Source: JAJDOD01 sp039024895
Lineage (GTDB): Bacteria > Pseudomonadota > Alphaproteobacteria > Rhodobacterales > Rhodobacteraceae
Assembly (NCBI GenBank): GCA_039024895.1
Contig: JBCCPJ010000016.1
Span: forward strand, 9,903 to 73,902
Direction: 5' to 3'
Length of the DNA stretch: 64,000 bases
In this document: in pieces, positions 48,958-57,473 of the stretch
Layout of the letters: each line of letters starts with the position of its first letter
Numbering within the stretch: the first letter of the stretch is position 1
The notes under the pieces: model-generated
What the model was told of the DNA's origin: nothing
Databases searched by the model: none
The model's input: the letters and a program-made list of their open reading frames with translations, nothing else
Program-made: the position numbers and the translations under genes

Positions 48958-49107
48958 TCAACTTCCGTAGACGGCACGCCGCGCCAGTTTTTCGGCGTCT
49001 CCAGGGTAAATATCGAGGTCGAGTGCAACATCAAGCGGCAGTCGACGGAGTTCGTTCAAAGTGCGATTGTACGCGCGGCGTTTTTTCAGATCATCAAGCA
49101 AATTCAT
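48958..49107 (-). CDS. Small basic protein, 49 residues (DUF1127-like end)
   Basis: The frame encodes MNLLDDLKKRRAYNRTLNE, RRLPLDVALDLDIYPGDAEK and the ending LARRAVYGS. The layout, a basic helix followed by a DIGI-like turn and a final RRAVYG, resembles DUF1127/YjiS-type small RNA-binding proteins. Its ATG overlaps the stop of the upstream MprF-like gene as ATGA (49104-49107), so it is translated with that gene. It is convergent with coaD, 15 bases from its stop. Confidence 0.7.
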   Translation of the reverse strand: MNLLDDLKKRRAYNRTLNELRRLPLDVALDLDIYPGDAEKLARRAVYGS

Positions 49108-51017
49108 CGGGTTGCCTCCATTGGGCGAGGTGTTTCTTTGTTGACTGCAATATGTGCCGTCGGTGCCTTTTCAACAATCGCCATTTTGGAAAGTCCGGTT
49201 TGCAAATTTTGCAATGCAGGACGAGATACAGGCTCCTTGCGGCCGTCTGGCCACCGAATGCGCAAGAGCAAATCAAGCCCGGCAAAGGCGAGCCGCAATG
49301 GCGTTGGGGCCGCTACGTAAAGCGGTTTGAGTTCCGGTGCGAAACTCAGCTTGAAGCGGCGTAAGCCGCCACTGGCGGGTATGAGCGACAAGGGCCACTT
49401 CGGGTCGTCTAAAGGGAGTGCGGCCAAGGACATCAGTGCCACGTTTTCAGCACGAGCTTGGCGCAACGCATCCACGATCAACGCATGCATGACGCCGTCC
49501 CCCGCTTCATTTCCGGATCGCATAAGATCCAGGCACCACTCATCTTTCGTATGGTGGAACGTCGCAAAGGCGATGAGCCGTTCATCTTTCCAGGCCAAAA
49601 AGCAACGCTGGGATCTTAAATAGTCGGTATCAAAACGGCCCATAGAAAACCCACGCTCACCACCGACGCGCGCCGCCCATGCCCAAGCGATGTCTGCCAT
49701 ATCTTCAATAGGCAAGTGTTGCGGGCATTCGATGAAAATCCCCTTCTCGGCAGCCTTTCGCAATTGTCGGCGCAGTTGTCGTTTTTGCGAGCCTTCCGTC
49801 GTAAACTCTGCCGGTCTCAAGAAAGCTTCCTCCGAAATGCGTAAGACAGACCAGCCGCATCGGCGGGCGACGGCGGCCGTACGCGCGCTAGACTTGTAAA
49901 AAGCGAGAGATAAGCACCGTGCTTTGGCTAGACGCACGACGCCACGCAGTCCCTGTGGTGTGATGGGCCGATCCCTGGAGCAGTCTCCAATGACCACAAG
50001 ATGTTGACTTGCTTCCGCAATATGAAAGCTCTGCTGCCCCAACCGGATCAAGCCATGTCCATTTGCGTTCGCGAGGCCTCGCAGTTCGGCGCGCTCTGCT
50101 TCGGCGCCTTCCTGCGATCTAGCTGTGGTCGATCTCCTTTTTGGAGCGACGATGTAGAGGACGCCCAACCCTGCTGGCACGAAATAACAGATGATACGGA
50201 AACCAAGAACAGCCGCAAGGATCGGTTCTTCCGGTGTTCCAGGGAGCAACGCAAGCAAACATAACTCGAACGGGCCAAATCCGCCTGGCGTGCCAGATAT
50301 CAGACCAGCAGCGAGCGCCAAAACAAAAGCCGCCAAGAAAAGCCCAAAGTCGATTTCTGTCCCAGATGGCAGAAGCACGAAAAGAGCGGCTGCCGCAAGG
50401 AGGACGTCAACGAGCATCACCAGCATCAACCTGCAAAGAAGCGCCAAGGGCGGGACACGAAACGGCAAAAAGCGTGGCTGTACTAGGGACCAAACGATAG
50501 CGAGCAGTCCAAAAGTAGCGGCGGCACCACCAAAGATGCCAATACCATCGGTGTGAGGCAGGGCCGTAGTTGCCAGTAAACAAGCGACAAGCATGCCGAG
50601 CGCCAGCATGAAACTGAACGAGACGTAATGCGTGATCTTGATGGATTGACTGGCCGAGAGTTCTGGAAGGGCACGCCATCGCGCCAAACTGCCAGTAATC
50701 AAGCCAAGCCCCGCGAGCTGCGCCAACGCGATAGCCGATGCGCCCGCAAAGGCAGCTCTGCGCGGTGCGACGCCTGTGTGAAGCCAACGATGAAAGAGCG
50801 CATCATATTGCCCAACAGCGACGAAACTCAGAACGGTCGCAAGGGCAGCGATACCCCACTGGTGTGCCGTAATGTCTTGGAGCGTTGTGAGAATAACGGC
50901 GAAATCGACCGCTTGTAGCTTATGGCTGAGAAGCGCCAGGCACCCGCAAAGAAGAATGGCGGCAAAGCCAACGCGCCGCGCACTGGAATGGTGCCGCTGC
51001 CTCACAAATGCGTGCAT
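49104..51017 (-). CDS. mprF: MprF-like membrane protein (flippase plus DUF2156)
   Basis: MprF-type proteins add amino acids to membrane lipids and flip them outward, lowering negative surface charge. This 637-residue protein has an N-terminal multi-helix domain (about 1-310; FGGAAATFGLLAIV, AGLISGTPGGFGPFELCLLA) and a C-terminal cytosolic DUF2156 acyltransferase-like domain (about 325-600; QQSFHIAEASQHLVVIGD, GFSMGRFDTDYLRSQRCFLA, EWCLDLMRSGNEAGDG). It is shorter than the 840-residue Staphylococcus MprF, with fewer helices. The lipid and amino acid are unknown. It is coupled by ATGA to a 49-residue basic peptide. Confidence 0.88.
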   Translation of the reverse strand: MHAFVRQRHHSSARRVGFAAILLCGCLALLSHKLQAVDFAVILTTLQDITAHQWGIAALATVLSFVAVGQYDALFHRWLHTGVAPRRAAFAGASAIALAQLAGLGLITGSLARWRALPELSASQSIKITHYVSFSFMLALGMLVACLLATTALPHTDGIGIFGGAAATFGLLAIVWSLVQPRFLPFRVPPLALLCRLMLVMLVDVLLAAAALFVLLPSGTEIDFGLFLAAFVLALAAGLISGTPGGFGPFELCLLALLPGTPEEPILAAVLGFRIICYFVPAGLGVLYIVAPKRRSTTARSQEGAEAERAELRGLANANGHGLIRLGQQSFHIAEASQHLVVIGDCSRDRPITPQGLRGVVRLAKARCLSLAFYKSSARTAAVARRCGWSVLRISEEAFLRPAEFTTEGSQKRQLRRQLRKAAEKGIFIECPQHLPIEDMADIAWAWAARVGGERGFSMGRFDTDYLRSQRCFLAWKDERLIAFATFHHTKDEWCLDLMRSGNEAGDGVMHALIVDALRQARAENVALMSLAALPLDDPKWPLSLIPASGGLRRFKLSFAPELKPLYVAAPTPLRLAFAGLDLLLRIRWPDGRKEPVSRPALQNLQTGLSKMAIVEKAPTAHIAVNKETPRPMEATR

Positions 51018-51129
51018 CGCACACCCCTGAAGTCCCCGTGCGGTTCGAGCTACGGATCAGGGGTTAAGCGCGCCTTAAATGCGGGCGAAATCAGTGCTGA
51101 CAGTTTACCGCAAAATGCGATGGTTCTGC

Positions 51130-51444
51130 TCAGCCTTCGTCCAGGAGTTGTGCCTTCGCGACGGACATCAGCTCAGCCATCTTTGAGCGAATGTCCTCCT
51201 CCGTGGTGAGAGCACCCAAATCGCCGGACACTTTGCGAAAGACGTCTTCGTCACCGGCTTCTTCGAAATCCGCCTGCACGACCTCTTTGCCATAGGCTTC
51301 GGCATCGTCACCCGATTTGCCCATCAACTCAGCTGCCCAAAGGCCCAATAGCTTGTTGCGGCGGGCCTCCGCTTTGAACTTCATTTCGGCGTCGTGGGCG
51401 AATTTGTTTTCGAATGCGTTCTCGCGATCATCAAAGGTGCTCAT
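51130..51444 (-). CDS. F1-ATPase inhibitor subunit zeta (DUF1476)
   Basis: This 104-residue alphaproteobacterial protein matches the zeta subunit that inhibits the F1-ATPase, first shown in Paracoccus. The sequence begins TFDDRENAFENKFAHDAEMK, with RRNKLLGLWAAELMG and the four-helix C-terminal part FEEAGDEDVFRKV. The N-terminal segment is the inhibitory part in Paracoccus. It is cytoplasmic, single-gene, and divergent from purC. Confidence 0.95.
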   Translation of the reverse strand: MSTFDDRENAFENKFAHDAEMKFKAEARRNKLLGLWAAELMGKSGDDAEAYGKEVVQADFEEAGDEDVFRKVSGDLGALTTEEDIRSKMAELMSVAKAQLLDEG

Positions 51445-51608
51445 GGCAAGTTCCTACCGCTTCCTAACCTGTCGTTGTAGGACATATGCCTTTGGCGACC
51501 TTCACCTTCAACCCCTATGCTCGCTTGCCGCAGGGGGCGGTTTGCTCTAAGCAGGCGCCGATCAAGCGCGCAAGGATCATTTTGAGCGCATTTTCTTTTG
51601 AGGTTCCC

Positions 51609-52370
51609 ATGGCGCGGCGCAAGAAAGTCTACGAAGGCAAGGCTAAGATCCTGTACGAGGGTCCGGAGCCAGGCACCTTAGTGCAGTATTTCAAGGATGA
51701 TGCGACCGCGTTCAATGCCCAAAAGAAGGACGTGATTGACGGTAAGGGTGTTCTGAACAACCGTCTGAGCGAGTTTTTTATGAATGGGCTGGCACAGATC
51801 GGCGTGCCGACCCACTTCATCAAACGGATTAATATGCGCGAACAGTTGATCCGCGCGGTTGAGATCATTCCTTTGGAGGTGATCGTCCGGAATTTTGCGG
51901 CCGGCACGATGTCGGAACGCCTTGGCCTTGAGGAAGGCACTATGCTGCCAAGACCTATCGTAGAGTTCTGTTTGAAGGACGATGCGCTTGGCGACCCGCT
52001 AGTGTCTGAAGAGCACATCATTGCCTTCGGTTGGGCGTCCCAGCAGGACTTGGACGACATGGTTGCGCTCGCTCTTCGCGTCAACGATTTTATGTCCGGT
52101 TGCATGATGGCGGTCGGCATAAAATTGGTGGATTTCAAAATTGAAATCGGCCGTGTCTGGGATGGCGATTTTCAAAGACTTGTTGTTGCCGACGAAATCA
52201 GCCCTGACAGCTGTCGTCTTTGGGATTCTGAAACGGGTCAGAAGCTAGATAAGGACGTATTTCGGCGGGACCTCGGTAACTTGGCCGATGCCTATACCGA
52301 GGTTGCAAGACGTCTTGGGGTGCTGCCGTCGAACGTGACGCACGCCGCTAAACCAACATTGATAAACTAG
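51609..52370 (+). CDS. purC: SAICAR synthetase
   Basis: PurC condenses CAIR with aspartate in purine synthesis. The 253 residues begin RRKKVYEGKAKILYEGPEPG and carry DDATAFNAQKKD, PLEVIVRNFAAGT and LVDFKIEIGR, then DEISPDSCRLWD, all typical. The start is the ATG at 51609 with GAGGTTCCC upstream; a longer in-frame start at 51486 runs through the DUF1476 promoter. It leads the cluster purC, PAS kinase, purS, ADH, purQ. Confidence 0.98.
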   Translation: MARRKKVYEGKAKILYEGPEPGTLVQYFKDDATAFNAQKKDVIDGKGVLNNRLSEFFMNGLAQIGVPTHFIKRINMREQLIRAVEIIPLEVIVRNFAAGTMSERLGLEEGTMLPRPIVEFCLKDDALGDPLVSEEHIIAFGWASQQDLDDMVALALRVNDFMSGCMMAVGIKLVDFKIEIGRVWDGDFQRLVVADEISPDSCRLWDSETGQKLDKDVFRRDLGNLADAYTEVARRLGVLPSNVTHAAKPTLIN

Positions 52371-52429
52371 TCCTTGAAGCGAAGGCGGATTTTCATCATT
52401 CGTTAAGTCGCGGCTCCTACCTCGGAGCC

Positions 52430-53617
52430 ATGACGGAGCAGACGAAAATTCCGACGGAGCAGCACGGCTTGGAGACATCCGATGCCGGATCATTGAGCGT
52501 TCTTGATCGCGCTATCGGTTTGCTGCCGTCGATAGTCTACATCTACAATCAACAGTCACAAAGTAACGAATACTCGAACCAAAATATTGGCGAAATGATG
52601 GGCTACACACCCCATGAAATTCGTGGTTTCGGGTCGAACCTGATGTCAATGCTGTGCCATCCAGAAGACCTGCCGGATGTTATTCAACATTTCAAAAGGA
52701 TCTCGCGGTTATCAGACGATGAGACTGTTTCCATTGAGTATCGTATGCGCCACAAGAACGGCACCTGGTTGTGGTTTCTCTCGAAAGACACCGTGTTTGA
52801 CCGGGCACCCGATGGGACGGTTCTGCGACATCTTGGGGCCGCAGTGGATATCACCGAAGTAAAACTGGCGGAACAGCGTGCAGTTGATGCCACGCATGCC
52901 GCAGAAGTCGCAAATAAGGACTTACGGACGTTTGCCTACTCGATTTCACATGACATGAAATCGCCCTGCAACACGCTGCATCTCCTCCTGTCCGAACTTC
53001 ACCATTCCCACGGTTCAAAACTTGATCCCGATGCAAAGCAATTGATTGATAAGGCCACGGAAACTGCCGCGAGCATGCGACAGCGAATTGAGAGGGTTAT
53101 CGACTATACCCGCATGATCGAAGGCAATTTCACCTTTGTTCCTATCTCCTTGGATGAGGTGGTTGCGGACGTTGTTCAGGAATTGCGCGTGGATATCGAC
53201 GCATCGCAAGCTGTCCTCGACATCGAGCCTCTTCCTTATGTTTCCGGAAGCCGAGAAGAGCTTAAGATTCTGTTTCAAAACCTTATTCTAAACGCCCTGA
53301 GGTATCATTTTGAGGACAAGTCGCCAAAAATCCGCATTTTCAACAGCAGCGACCCCGACGAAAACGAGTTGCGCGTTACCATTGTTGACGAAGGAATTGG
53401 TATTGCGCCACAAAACCACAAACAAATTTTTGAGATGTTCAAACGCCTCCATTCTGAAAAGCAGTATTCGGGAAGCGGATTGGGTCTTGCTATTTGCCGT
53501 CGCATAGCGATTGCCCATGGTGGCGACATTTTCCTGAAATCGCAGGAAGGGCAGGGTGCGGCCTTCACCGTTCAACTTCAAAGCCCAAATCATCGCTGGC
53601 GGCGCGCTGAAAGCTAG
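52430..53617 (+). CDS. PAS-domain histidine kinase
   Basis: This 395-residue soluble sensor kinase has a PAS/PAC region at about 25-150 (YSNQNIGEMMGYTPHEI, HKNGTWLWFLSKDTVF), a dimerisation domain with the phospho-acceptor in YSISHDMKSPC (His174), and an ATPase domain (LILNALRY N-box, VDEGIGIAP G1-box, YSGSGLGLAICR G2-box). There is no membrane segment and no response regulator beside it, so it is an orphan cytoplasmic kinase. It lies between purC and purS on the same strand, which is unusual. The start is the ATG at 52430 after TCGGAGCC. Confidence 0.92.
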   Translation: MTEQTKIPTEQHGLETSDAGSLSVLDRAIGLLPSIVYIYNQQSQSNEYSNQNIGEMMGYTPHEIRGFGSNLMSMLCHPEDLPDVIQHFKRISRLSDDETVSIEYRMRHKNGTWLWFLSKDTVFDRAPDGTVLRHLGAAVDITEVKLAEQRAVDATHAAEVANKDLRTFAYSISHDMKSPCNTLHLLLSELHHSHGSKLDPDAKQLIDKATETAASMRQRIERVIDYTRMIEGNFTFVPISLDEVVADVVQELRVDIDASQAVLDIEPLPYVSGSREELKILFQNLILNALRYHFEDKSPKIRIFNSSDPDENELRVTIVDEGIGIAPQNHKQIFEMFKRLHSEKQYSGSGLGLAICRRIAIAHGGDIFLKSQEGQGAAFTVQLQSPNHRWRRAES

Positions 53618-53688
53618 TTTGTCCCTGGGTTGCGAGGACGCGACTTATCGGTCATAGCACTGCACAAGCGGTAGTCTGCGAGGGCCGA

Positions 53689-53928
53689 ATGAAAGCGCGC
53701 GTTCATGTCATGTTGAAGACCGGGGTTCTGGATCCCCAGGGCGAAGCCGTTCGCCATGCTTTGGGGTCGCTCGGGTTTGATGGCGTCGAATCCGTGCGAC
53801 AAGGCAAAGTCATCGAGCTGGACCTTTCAGAAACGGATCGCAGCAAGGCCGAGGCTGAGGTCAATCGCATGTGTGAGGCGCTTCTCGCCAACACGGTCAT
53901 TGAGCGTTATGACGTGGAATTGATCTGA
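53689..53928 (+). CDS. purS: FGAM synthase subunit PurS
   Basis: PurS is the small subunit of the three-part formylglycinamidine synthase (PurSQL). The 79 residues match: KARVHVMLKTGVLDPQGEAV, LGFDGVESVRQGKVIEL and EALLANTVIERYDVEL. Its stop overlaps the start of the following alcohol dehydrogenase gene (TGATG). purQ follows after that gene; purL is not in the window. Confidence 0.97.
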   Translation: MKARVHVMLKTGVLDPQGEAVRHALGSLGFDGVESVRQGKVIELDLSETDRSKAEAEVNRMCEALLANTVIERYDVELI

Positions 53929-54965
53929 TGCGTGCCGCTGTTTTGCGTGCGTATCGAAAAGACCTATCCATTGAGAACGTCCCAGACCCCATTTGTCCTG
54001 CAGACGGCGTTGTACTCCGCGTGTTGGCCTGTGGCATTTGTCGTTCGGATTGGCATGGCTGGGTTGGGGAACACCCGTCCGTCAAACCGGGCCATATCGG
54101 TGGGCATGAATATTGCGGCGAAGTCATCGAGGCAGGACCGGCCGCGAATTTCGCGGTGGGCGACCGGGTGATTGCCCCGTTCTTGCTGTCTTGCGGCAGT
54201 TGCCAACAATGCCGCACTGGAGAAAGCAATACCTGCACCGACCAGATCGTGACCGGTTTTTCCGCCCAAGGCGCATTCGCAGAATATGTGGCGGTACCGC
54301 GTGACCATAACCTGGTGCACCTGCCCCCAACTCTCACGCCTGTTTTGGCGGCGGCCCTTGGCTGTCGTGTGACCACAGCTTGGCATGCGTTAACAGGGCG
54401 CGCCGCACTCCAACCCGGCGAGTGGTTGGCTATTCACGGAACCGGTGGCATTGGGCTTGCAGCCTTGATGCTCGGACGCGCATTGGGTGCGCGCGTCATT
54501 GTAACAGATTTGGTGCCCGAAAAGTTGGCACACGCAAAGTCACTCGGCGCCGAATTCGCAATTGATGCGCAAAACAGTGATAGCGGTGAACTCATTCGTG
54601 AAGTCACGGGTGGCGGGGCGCAGGTGTCCATCGAAGCACTGGGTTTGCCAGCGACGCAGGCTGCGAGCCTCGCTTGCCTTGGCCCGCTCGGGCGTCATGT
54701 TCAGGTCGGGATGCCGGTCGGGCCCCATGCGGTCCAAGAGGTCGATCTCTATCAAGTTTACATGAAGAACCTCGCGCTTTTTGGTACCCGTGGCATGCCA
54801 GCGCATAAATACGCCTCTTTGCTCAACCTCGTGGAAGGCGGGCATGTGGACTTCTCGCCGATTGTTGCGCGTGAGGTCCGGTTATCCGATACCGGGAAAG
54901 AGCTCGTAGCTTTCAATGGGCCCATGCCGCCAGGCGTTGCGGTTATCACAGACTTCGCCGCATGA
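53928..54965 (+). CDS. Zinc-dependent alcohol dehydrogenase-like protein
   Basis: This 345-residue medium-chain dehydrogenase has catalytic-zinc ligands in CGICRSDWHGW and GHEYCGEVIEAG, structural-zinc Cys in CGSCQQCRTGESNTC, and the cofactor loop GTGGIGLAALMLG (GxGGxG). The substrate is unknown. The start overlaps the purS stop (TGATG), so it is co-translated inside the purine cluster, between purS and purQ, where a dehydrogenase has no obvious function. This suggests a lineage-specific insertion rather than pathway logic. Confidence 0.93.
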   Translation: MRAAVLRAYRKDLSIENVPDPICPADGVVLRVLACGICRSDWHGWVGEHPSVKPGHIGGHEYCGEVIEAGPAANFAVGDRVIAPFLLSCGSCQQCRTGESNTCTDQIVTGFSAQGAFAEYVAVPRDHNLVHLPPTLTPVLAAALGCRVTTAWHALTGRAALQPGEWLAIHGTGGIGLAALMLGRALGARVIVTDLVPEKLAHAKSLGAEFAIDAQNSDSGELIREVTGGGAQVSIEALGLPATQAASLACLGPLGRHVQVGMPVGPHAVQEVDLYQVYMKNLALFGTRGMPAHKYASLLNLVEGGHVDFSPIVAREVRLSDTGKELVAFNGPMPPGVAVITDFAA

Positions 54966-55017
54966 TGGCGATCGATATTCTCTGGCGTTTTAATCAGATT
55001 TCAGGCAAACGGCAGCT

Positions 55018-55686
55018 ATGAAAGCAGCTGTCATTGTCTTCCCCGGCTCCAATTGTGACAGGGACCTCGCTGTCGCCTTCCGAAACGCTGGATTTGGTGT
55101 CGATATGGTCTGGCATAAGGAAACCGAACTGCCGGCCAATGTCGATGTCGTGGGCGTGCCAGGTGGGTTTTCCTATGGTGACTATCTGAGGAGCGGCGCA
55201 ATTGCGGCGCGCTCTTCAATCATCGGCGCACTAAAGGCGCACGCGGACCGTGGCGGCTACGCGCTTGGTATCTGCAACGGCTTTCAGGTTTTGACGGAAA
55301 CCGGTCTCCTTCCTGGAGCGCTCATGCGCAATGCAGCGCTAAAGTTCATCTGCAAGCCCGTGGCATTGGATGTGGCGTCGACGAACAACATGTTCACTGC
55401 GAACTATCAAGAACACCAAGAGGTTGTCTTTCCGGTGGCCCACCACGATGGAAATTACGTCGTGACGCATGAAGGTCTCGAGGAACTGAAAGATCAGGAT
55501 CGTGTCGCCTTCAGATATACCGAAGACATCAACGGGTCGACGGACCGTATCGCCGGGGTTCTTTCACCTAATCGTCGCATTCTGGGGCTTATGCCGCATC
55601 CTGAGCGTGCGGCGGACGAAAAAGTTGGCATGACCGACGGCACCGCATTGTTCTCCGCGCTTGCGTCGGCGGGTGTCAACGCTTGA
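55018..55686 (+). CDS. purQ: FGAM synthase glutaminase subunit PurQ
   Basis: PurQ supplies ammonia from glutamine to PurL. The 222 residues show the class I amidotransferase triad: nucleophile Cys in GICNGFQVL, and His/Glu in MPHPERA, with IVFPGSNCDRDLAVAF at the start. It overlaps the next gene by four bases at TTGA (55683-55686). purL is not present, but purS and purQ fit the usual PurSQL set. Confidence 0.98.
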   Translation: MKAAVIVFPGSNCDRDLAVAFRNAGFGVDMVWHKETELPANVDVVGVPGGFSYGDYLRSGAIAARSSIIGALKAHADRGGYALGICNGFQVLTETGLLPGALMRNAALKFICKPVALDVASTNNMFTANYQEHQEVVFPVAHHDGNYVVTHEGLEELKDQDRVAFRYTEDINGSTDRIAGVLSPNRRILGLMPHPERAADEKVGMTDGTALFSALASAGVNA

Positions 55687-57473
55687 GCGAAGACGCTGCC
55701 GATACTAAACTAGAAGGAATGGCCACGTCAGAAGACAATGAAGTTCAGCCCGCACTGACACCGTGGCGGGTGCGTGTGTTGATGATCGCATTGATCGCAA
55801 CCGCTGTCTTCACCGTTTGGTTCACCAACCAATATCTCACGGAACGTTTTACGGAAGCGACGCGCAGCCGTGCGGAGGTCCGGCTGGCGCTCTATTCCGG
55901 CAACATTCTCAGCGAATTGCAGCGAAATCAGATCGTGCCGCAACTCCTTGCGCGGGACCCAACACTGATTGGTGCGTTGAATTCGGGGGATTTCTCCCAG
56001 TCCAGCCAGCGCCTTATTGAGTATCGTGACGAGATCGGGGCCGAAGGGCTGTTGCTGATGGATGCCGATGGACGTGCTGTTGCCGCTACGGACCGCGCGT
56101 TGATCGGCTCCATTCACCGCACAGAACCTTATTTTGTTGAGTCCTTGCGGTCGAATGACACGGTATTCACCACAAGTTTGCTCGAGTCCGGGGGGCGCGT
56201 CTTTGCCTATTCGCGGAAGATCGAGGCCAATGGCGACCTGATCGGCGCCATTATGGTCGAAGTTGATCTTAAGAAATTCGAAAGTTCGTGGGCCGGTTTC
56301 ACAGACGCCGTCATCGTTTCTGACACCGAAGGTACCATCATCTTGGCCACCGAGGCGCGGTGGCGCGGTCTGACGGAAGAGGAGGCACTGGCGGCGCGAT
56401 CCGTCCCCAATGCTATCGAGAGGGCCTTTCGGGCGACAGCGCGATGGGGCGCATTGCCCGCAGATGCTTACGTTCAGGGCGAAGCCGTCATGCGGCAGGA
56501 AACCCGTATCGGTTTCCAAGGCTGGCGGATCACATCCTATACCACCTACGCGGGCGTTTGGGAGCGGGTGAACACGGTTCTTGCGCTGGAGATCATGGGC
56601 TTTGCGATTCTCATGACCCTTGTTTTCTATCTCGCCAACCGGAAAACGCGGTCGCGGCTCAGGTTCTTTCAGCGCGAGTCGGCTGAACTTCGCCAGTTGA
56701 ATTTGGCGCTGCAGCGAGAAATTGCCGAGCGCGAAAAGGCGGAACGCCATCTTGAAGTGGCAGAACAAACCCTGCAACAAAGCTCCAAATTGGCCGCTCT
56801 GGGGGAGATGTCTGCAGCCGTCAGCCACGAGCTGAACCAGCCCCTTGCGGCGATGAAAACATACCTGGCGGGCGCCAAGCTTTTGCTCCAGCGAAAGCGA
56901 CCCGAAGAGGCACTGTCCTCGTTCCAACGGATCGATGATTTGATCGAGCGGATGGGGGCCATCACGCGGCAACTCAAATCCTATGCGCGCAAGGGCGGCG
57001 ATGCTGTTGAAACCATAGATGCAAGGGATAGCGTGTCTTCGGCCTTGTCGATGATGGAACCCCAGCTCAGGCGCCGGAACATCCAGATCGCCGCCTCCCT
57101 TCCGCGCGATCCCGTCTCTATCCGCGCAGATCGCATTCGGCTGGAACAGGTGCTGGTTAACCTCTTGCGCAATGCCTTGGACGCAACAAAAGGCATCAAA
57201 GAGCCGGAGGTGCAAATACTCCTTACCGCCGGGGATGCGGTCATGATCACGGTGCGCGACAACGGAAGCGGGATCGACGATTTGGAGAACCTCTTTGAGC
57301 CGTTTTATACCACCAAGGCACCCGGGGATGGCGTTGGGCTGGGTCTTGCCATTTCCTCCGGTATCGTAAACGACCTCGAGGGACGTCTGACCGCGCGAAA
57401 CGGTCAGAACGGAGGGGCAGTGTTCGAAATCACCTTGCCGCGCGCGGCGAATATGACCGAGGCGGCAGAATGA
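55683..57473 (+). CDS. dctB: DctB-type membrane sensor kinase
   Basis: This 596-residue sensor kinase has TM1 at about 29-47, a periplasmic double-PAS-like sensor at 48-297, TM2 at 298-318, a coiled coil (LRQLNLALQREIAEREKAER) and HisKA with the phospho-His in SHELNQPLAAMKTYL (His382). The ATPase domain has VNLLRNALDAT, RDNGSGI and GVGLGLAISSGI. This matches DctB, which senses C4-dicarboxylates with DctD. The TTG at 55683 overlaps the purQ stop; an ATG at 55719 is an alternative start. No dctA or dctPQM transporter gene is visible in the window. It overlaps dctD by ATGA. Confidence 0.88.
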   Translation: MSEDAADTKLEGMATSEDNEVQPALTPWRVRVLMIALIATAVFTVWFTNQYLTERFTEATRSRAEVRLALYSGNILSELQRNQIVPQLLARDPTLIGALNSGDFSQSSQRLIEYRDEIGAEGLLLMDADGRAVAATDRALIGSIHRTEPYFVESLRSNDTVFTTSLLESGGRVFAYSRKIEANGDLIGAIMVEVDLKKFESSWAGFTDAVIVSDTEGTIILATEARWRGLTEEEALAARSVPNAIERAFRATARWGALPADAYVQGEAVMRQETRIGFQGWRITSYTTYAGVWERVNTVLALEIMGFAILMTLVFYLANRKTRSRLRFFQRESAELRQLNLALQREIAEREKAERHLEVAEQTLQQSSKLAALGEMSAAVSHELNQPLAAMKTYLAGAKLLLQRKRPEEALSSFQRIDDLIERMGAITRQLKSYARKGGDAVETIDARDSVSSALSMMEPQLRRRNIQIAASLPRDPVSIRADRIRLEQVLVNLLRNALDATKGIKEPEVQILLTAGDAVMITVRDNGSGIDDLENLFEPFYTTKAPGDGVGLGLAISSGIVNDLEGRLTARNGQNGGAVFEITLPRAANMTEAAE

